Under the pieces are notes generated by a model. That model searched no databases and was not told the origin of the DNA. It saw only the letters and a program-made list of their open reading frames with translations. Source: Streptomyces himalayensis subsp. himalayensis (GTDB lineage: Bacteria; Actinomycetota; Actinomycetes; Streptomycetales; Streptomycetaceae). Taken from it: a DNA stretch of 62,030 nucleotides. Numbering within the stretch: position 1 is the first letter of the stretch; the number at the start of each line of letters is the position of its first letter. Where the stretch lies: assembly GCF_013778455.1 (NCBI RefSeq), contig NZ_JACEHE010000038.1, forward strand, positions 1 through 62,030, given 5' to 3'. The position numbers were made by a program, and so were the translations under genes. Positions 58,122 to 62,030 of this stretch are shown here, in pieces.

Positions 58122-59792
58122 CTACTCCGCCTGCTTCTGGACGTCACGGTGGCGGTAGTACGCGGCCTTCGACGGCGCCAGCGGCTCCTTGCCGAGGATC
58201 AGGTCGGCCGCCTTCTCGGCGATCATCATCACCGGCGCGTAGATGTTGCCGTTGGTGACGTACGGCATGACGGAGGCGTCCACCACGCGCAGGCCCTCCA
58301 CGCCGTGCACCCGCATGCTGGTGGGGTCGACGACGGACATCTCGTCGGTGCCCATCTTGCAGGTGCAGGACGGGTGCAGGGCGGTCTCGCCGTCCTTGGC
58401 GACCCAGGCGAGGATCTCCTCGTCCGTCTCGACGGACGGTCCCGGCGAGATCTCCCCGTCGCTGTAGGGGGCGAGCGCGGGCTGGTTGAGGAGCTTGCGG
58501 GCCACCCGGATCGCCTCGACCCATTCGCGGCGGTCCTGCTCGGTGGAGAGGTAGTTGAAGCGCAGGGCGGGGTGTTCGCGCGGGTCCTTGCTCTTGATCT
58601 TCACCGAGCCGATGGCGTCGGAGTACATGGGCCCGACATGCACCTGGTAGCCGTGGCCGCCGGCGGGCACGGAGCCGTCGTAGCGGACCGCGATGGGCAG
58701 GAAGTGGAACATCAGGTTGGGGTAGTCCACGTCCTCGTTGCTGCGCGCGAAGCCGCCCGCCTCGAAGTGGTTCGTGGCGGCCGGACCCTTGCGGAAGAGC
58801 CACTGCAGCCCGATGAAGGGGGCGCGCCACTTCGCCAGGTACGGCTGCATGGAGACGGGCTGCTTGCAGGCGTACTGGATGTAGACCTCAAGGTGGTCCT
58901 GCATGTTCTCGCCGACGCCCGGGAGGTCGTGGACGACGTCGATGCCGAGGGCCCTCAGTTCCTCGGCGTTCCCGACGCCGGAGAGTTGGAGCAGCTGCGG
59001 GGAGTTGATGGCGCCGCCGCAGAGGACGACCTCCTTGGCGCGGACCTGCTGGAGGGCGCCCTTGCCGCGCTGGTACTCGACGCCGACGGCCTTCTTGCCC
59101 TCGAAGAGAACGCGGGTGACCAGGGCGCGGGTGGTGACGGTGAGGTTGGGCCGCTTCCGGGCGGGCTTCAGGTACGCCTTCGAGGCCGAGAGCCGACGAC
59201 CGCGGTGGACGTTCCGGTCGAACTTGGCGAAGCCTTCCTGCCGGTAACCGTTGACGTCGTCGGTGGGGGCGTAGCCCGCCTCCTGGGTGGCTTTGAGGAA
59301 GGCGCCGAAGAGCGGATTGGCAGCCGGGCCACGCTCCAGGACGAGGGGGCCGTCGTGGCCGCGGAACTCGTCGTCCGGGTCGGCCGCGAGGCAGTTCTCC
59401 ATCCGCCGGAAGTACGGCAGACAGTGTGCGTAGTCCCAGGTCTCCATGCCGGGGTCGGCGGCCCAGCGCTCGTAGTCCATGGGGTTGCCGCGCTGGAAGA
59501 TCATGCCGTTGATGCTGCTGGAGCCGCCCAGCACCTTGCCGCGCGCGTGGTAGATGCGCCTGCCGCCCATGTGGGGTTCGGGCTCGGACTCGTACTTCCA
59601 GTCGTAGAACCGGCTGCCGATCGGGTAGGTCAGCGCCGCGGGCATGTGGATGAAGACATCCCACGGGTAGTCCGACCGGCCTGCCTCCAGGACCAACACC
59701 CGGTTGGCCGGGTCAGCGGAGAGTCTGTTCGCCAGTGCACTGCCGGCCGAACCGCCGCCGACGATGACGAAGTCGTACTGCAAGGGAGCCAT
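58122..59792 (-). CDS. betA: GMC-family choline dehydrogenase
   Basis: Flavoprotein that oxidises choline to betaine aldehyde. It has 556 residues: FVIVGGGSAGSALANRL (FAD motif, residues 8-24), the GMC signature GKVLGGSSSINGMIFQRG, GGAINSPQLLQLSGVG, and the C-terminal catalytic His region (HPSCTCKMG) and NGNIYAPVMMIAEKAAD. These match BetA rather than cholesterol or glucose oxidases. The start is the ATG at 59792 with AAGGGAG upstream. Divergent from iclR across 151 bp that hold two operator-like repeats. Confidence 0.9.
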   Translation of the reverse strand: MAPLQYDFVIVGGGSAGSALANRLSADPANRVLVLEAGRSDYPWDVFIHMPAALTYPIGSRFYDWKYESEPEPHMGGRRIYHARGKVLGGSSSINGMIFQRGNPMDYERWAADPGMETWDYAHCLPYFRRMENCLAADPDDEFRGHDGPLVLERGPAANPLFGAFLKATQEAGYAPTDDVNGYRQEGFAKFDRNVHRGRRLSASKAYLKPARKRPNLTVTTRALVTRVLFEGKKAVGVEYQRGKGALQQVRAKEVVLCGGAINSPQLLQLSGVGNAEELRALGIDVVHDLPGVGENMQDHLEVYIQYACKQPVSMQPYLAKWRAPFIGLQWLFRKGPAATNHFEAGGFARSNEDVDYPNLMFHFLPIAVRYDGSVPAGGHGYQVHVGPMYSDAIGSVKIKSKDPREHPALRFNYLSTEQDRREWVEAIRVARKLLNQPALAPYSDGEISPGPSVETDEEILAWVAKDGETALHPSCTCKMGTDEMSVVDPTSMRVHGVEGLRVVDASVMPYVTNGNIYAPVMMIAEKAADLILGKEPLAPSKAAYYRHRDVQKQAE

Positions 59793-59841
59793 GGTGCCTC
59801 GTCTCGCTCGCGCCGTAGATATGCGAGGCATGCTAGACCCA

Positions 59842-59877
59842 GTCGCGTTATACGCACCAGGTTGCGAAGCGCGCAAC
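59842..59877. promoter_or_regulatory. Betaine-block operator sites between betA and iclR
   Basis: GTTGCGAAGCGCGCAAC (59861-59877) is a perfect 5-N7-5 inverted repeat; GTCGCGTTATACGCACC (59842-59858) is a weaker copy two bases away. A third, poor match (GTTGTTTACTACGCGTA, 59917-59933) overlaps the iclR promoter. Confidence 0.6.
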
Positions 59878-59906
59878 TTCCGATGTCTTCGTTTCGGTGC
59901 CGTTAC

Positions 59907-59943
59907 TTGCAGGGGCGTTGTTTACTACGCGTATAGTTTCACT
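59907..59943 (+). promoter_or_regulatory. Promoter of iclR, probably giving a leaderless transcript
   Basis: TATAGT (59932-59937) stands six bases before the GTG start at 59944 with TTGCAG (59907-59912) 19 bases upstream. There is no purine-rich ribosome site, so transcription probably begins at the GTG itself. TACGCGTA overlaps the -10, allowing autoregulation. Confidence 0.5.
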
Positions 59944-60741
59944 GTGAGCAACTACAGCCCTGACACAGAAACGTCGAATTCGCAAGCCGGCGGCGTGCAG
60001 TCGGTGGACCGCGCTATCAGCGTCCTGGAGATCCTGGCCCAGCGTGGCGAAGCGGGCGTCAGTGAGGTGGCGGGCGAGATCGATGTGCACAAGTCCACCG
60101 CCTTCCGCCTGCTCGGTGCCCTGGAGGCGCGCGGTCTGGTGGAGCAGGCCGGTGAGCGCGGCAAGTACCGGCTCGGCTTCGGCATCGTTCGCCTGGCCGG
60201 CGCGGTCACCGGCCGTATCGACATCACTCAGCAGGGCCGCCCGGTCTGCGAACGCCTCGCCGAGGAGATCGGCGAAACCGTCAACATCGCCGTCATGCAG
60301 GAGCACTACGCGATCAACCTGTACCAGGTGCGCGGTCCGGGGGCCATTACCGCGCACAACTGGGTCGGCCAGCTGACTCCCCTGCACGCCACGTCGAGCG
60401 GCAAGATCCTGCTGGCTCATATGCCCGCGAAGGAGCGTGCCGCGCTGCTGTCCGCCGCCGGCATGAAGAAGGTCACCCCGCACACCATCACCGCGAAGAC
60501 GAAGCTCGAGAAGAACCTCGCCGAGGCGCGGGAACGGGGCTACGCCTTCACCCTCGAGGAGCTGGAGATCGGTCTGCACGCCATGGCCGCGCCCATCCGC
60601 AACAGGGACGGCGAGGTCATCGCGGCGCTCAGCGCCTCCGGGCCGTCCTACCGGTTCACCGAGGAGCGCCTGCACGAGCTCTCCCCGGTGCTGCTCAAGG
60701 GCGCCGAGGAGATCAGCCACCGGATGGGCTACCTGGGCTGA
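59944..60741 (+). CDS. IclR-family regulator of the choline/betaine block
   Basis: 265 residues. The winged helix-turn-helix spans about residues 20-80 (VDRAISVLEILAQRG, then IDVHKSTAFRLLGALEARGLV) and the effector domain runs to the C-terminus (HATSSGKILLAHMPAKER, NRDGEVIAALSASGP). The start is GTG at 59944, probably leaderless. It lies between betA and the Rieske gene, both of which carry the 5-N7-5 motif upstream. I infer it controls the block in response to choline, betaine or a derivative; activator or repressor cannot be told. A truncated relative lies at 40282-40641. Confidence 0.9.
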   Translation: MSNYSPDTETSNSQAGGVQSVDRAISVLEILAQRGEAGVSEVAGEIDVHKSTAFRLLGALEARGLVEQAGERGKYRLGFGIVRLAGAVTGRIDITQQGRPVCERLAEEIGETVNIAVMQEHYAINLYQVRGPGAITAHNWVGQLTPLHATSSGKILLAHMPAKERAALLSAAGMKKVTPHTITAKTKLEKNLAEARERGYAFTLEELEIGLHAMAAPIRNRDGEVIAALSASGPSYRFTEERLHELSPVLLKGAEEISHRMGYLG

Positions 60742-60742
60742 G

Positions 60743-61873
60743 TCACCCCTGAGGGGTACCGAGGCGCTCGTTCACCCAGTCGTGGAAGGCGCCGATGTGG
60801 TGCTCGCTGGGCACCAGCACGCCACCCTTGGCGTACATCCGGGAGCTCATTCCGGGCTGCGTGCGCTCGCAGGCGTCGAAGTCCTGCTGATTGACCCGGT
60901 GGAAGAGTTCCACGGACCTGCTGACGTCCTTGCCGCTCTCGACGACGTGCGGCAGATACAGCCAGTCGCACTCGACGATCGTGCGGTCCACGGACACCGG
61001 ATACATCCGGTGGAAGATCACGTGGTCGGGGACGAGGTTGATGAACACCTGGGGCTTGACGGTGATCGCGTAGTAGCGGCGGTCCTGATCCTCGGCGACC
61101 CCGGGAATGCGGTCCAGCCCCTCGGAGCCGTCGACGGTGAAGCCCTGGACGTCCTCGCCGAACTCGGCACCGTGGCCGACGTAGTACTGGGCGGCGTAAC
61201 CGTCCGCGAACTCAGGGAGCACTTCGGTGAGTTCGGGGTGGATCGTGGCGCAGTGATAGCACTCCATGAAGTTCTCGATGATCAGCTTCCAGTTCGCCTT
61301 GACGTCGTAGACGATCCGCTTGCCGACGGAGAGGTTGTCGATGTCGTAGCGCTCGATCGACGCGACATCGCCGAGGCGGGCGACGATCTCGCCGATGACG
61401 TCCTCCTCGAAGGAGGGCGGGTTCTCCGCGAGGCAGACCCAGACATAGCCGAGCCATTCACGCACCGCCACGCTCACCAGGCCGTACTCGGTGCGGCCGA
61501 CATCGGGCATCTTGGTGAGGTTGGGCGCCGCGACGAGCTTGCCGTTCAGGTCGTACGTCCAGGCGTGGTACGGGCACTGGAAGGCCCGCTTGACCTCGCC
61601 GGTCTCCTCGGTGCACAGCTTGGCTCCGCGGTGCCGGCACACGTTGAAGTACGCACGGATGGAGTTGTCACGCGCCCGCGTGACGAGGATGCTCTCGCGG
61701 CCCACGTCGACGGTGCGGAAGGCGCCGGGCTTCGCCAGCTCTGAGGCGCGCGCGACGCAGAACCACATGGTCTCGAATATGCGCTCCTGCTCCTGGGCGA
61801 AGATCTCCGGATCCGTGTAGGAGGAGCCGGGGAGAGTGGCGATCAGGCTGTCCGGCAGGCTGGTCGAGGTCAC
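60743..61873 (-). CDS. Rieske oxygenase, probable glycine betaine monooxygenase (GbcA-like)
   Basis: Large subunit of a Rieske non-haem iron oxygenase, 376 residues. The Rieske cluster ligands are CRHRGAK and CPYHAWTYDLNG; the mononuclear iron site is NFMECYHCATIHPEL (the two His) with a later Asp near QQDFDAC. Length and context suit demethylation of glycine betaine to dimethylglycine; choline monooxygenase is less likely because BetA/BetB are present. The start is GTG at 61873 after GAGGAG. The reductase subunit (GbcB) is not in the window. Convergent with iclR, one base apart. Confidence 0.88.
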   Translation of the reverse strand: MTSTSLPDSLIATLPGSSYTDPEIFAQEQERIFETMWFCVARASELAKPGAFRTVDVGRESILVTRARDNSIRAYFNVCRHRGAKLCTEETGEVKRAFQCPYHAWTYDLNGKLVAAPNLTKMPDVGRTEYGLVSVAVREWLGYVWVCLAENPPSFEEDVIGEIVARLGDVASIERYDIDNLSVGKRIVYDVKANWKLIIENFMECYHCATIHPELTEVLPEFADGYAAQYYVGHGAEFGEDVQGFTVDGSEGLDRIPGVAEDQDRRYYAITVKPQVFINLVPDHVIFHRMYPVSVDRTIVECDWLYLPHVVESGKDVSRSVELFHRVNQQDFDACERTQPGMSSRMYAKGGVLVPSEHHIGAFHDWVNERLGTPQG

Positions 61874-61940
61874 GGTGCACTCCTCGGGAGAACGTCGTGG
61901 AGGGGTCATTCACGCGCCGGGAAGAGCGACTCCGGACGGT

Positions 61941-61957
61941 GTTGTGTATGGAGCAAC
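61941..61957. promoter_or_regulatory. Betaine-block operator upstream of the Rieske oxygenase gene
   Basis: GTTGTGTATGGAGCAAC is a 5-N7-5 repeat with one mismatch (GTTGT). A further GCAAC half-site follows at 61972-61976. It lies 68-84 bp upstream of the start. Confidence 0.55.
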
Positions 61958-62030
61958 GCTGCGTGCTATATGCAACCGCAGCATGGGATGCCGCTGGGGC
62001 GGTGTCAAGATGCGGGCGATGTCAGGATGC

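Overview
The window is high-GC actinobacterial DNA and reads as Streptomyces. GTG starts are common, genes are packed with ATGA/GTGA overlaps, terminators lack U-tracts, there is a secreted RNase Sa-type guanyl ribonuclease, and GC-rich interspersed hairpin repeats of the Streptomyces kind occur. From memory, the gene order allR-allB-alc next to malate synthase, a SelW-like protein and a HipA-like protein matches a conserved block of the S. coelicolor chromosome. That was not checked by a search.

Layout. (1) 49-4971 (-): a five-gene sugar unit with a CUT2-type lipoprotein, permease and ATPase, a ROK glucokinase and a membrane-anchored unknown, preceded by a GntR/HutC regulator (5140-5904). 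(2) 6014-10588: a CUT1 sugar transporter (binding protein, MalF, MalG; no ATPase) divergent from a LacI regulator with a perfect ACCGGT-centred operator, then a Gfo/Idh/MocA dehydrogenase. (3) 12246-16062: cytochrome P450, secreted RNase, EamA transporter and a DHFR-fold protein. (4) 16362-23632: purine (allantoin) degradation: allantoicase, allantoinase, the IclR regulator AllR, a small DUF5955-like protein, a MobA-like nucleotidyltransferase and malate synthase, which consumes the glyoxylate. Then a SelW-like protein and a HipA-like kinase.

(5) 25.1-40.6 kb is the accessory part. On the left is the frameshifted C-terminal stub of a tyrosine recombinase and 0.5 kb of decayed DNA. Fourteen same-strand, largely overlapping genes follow: CoA-transferase, OB-fold/DUF35 protein, thiolase-like protein, aldehyde dehydrogenase, amidohydrolase, ferredoxin, SDR, P450, Ddn-like protein, TetR, two APH-fold kinases, an orphan binding lipoprotein and an acyl-CoA synthetase. 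The last gene runs directly into the C-terminal 119 codons of an IclR regulator. I read this as an acquired catabolic island for a hydrophobic carboxylic acid whose substrate is unknown.

(6) 40.8-61.9 kb is a choline/glycine-betaine catabolic block. ProXWV-type genes import betaine. A GMC dehydrogenase (BetA-like) and BetB make betaine from choline. A Rieske oxygenase, dimethylglycine oxidase and heterotetrameric-type sarcosine oxidase remove the three methyl groups. FolD, PurU and a MetF-like protein handle the one-carbon units. An IclR regulator sits in the block, and a 17-bp inverted repeat (GTTGC-N7-GCAAC and variants) recurs upstream of dmgO, betB, purU, betA and the Rieske gene, defining a candidate local regulon. 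Two oddities stand out: sarcosine oxidase delta and alpha subunits are one open frame joined through an interspersed repeat, and a 25-codon mini-gene couples folD to soxB.

Short tandem repeats are unusually frequent, both in gaps and inside the 5' ends of genes.
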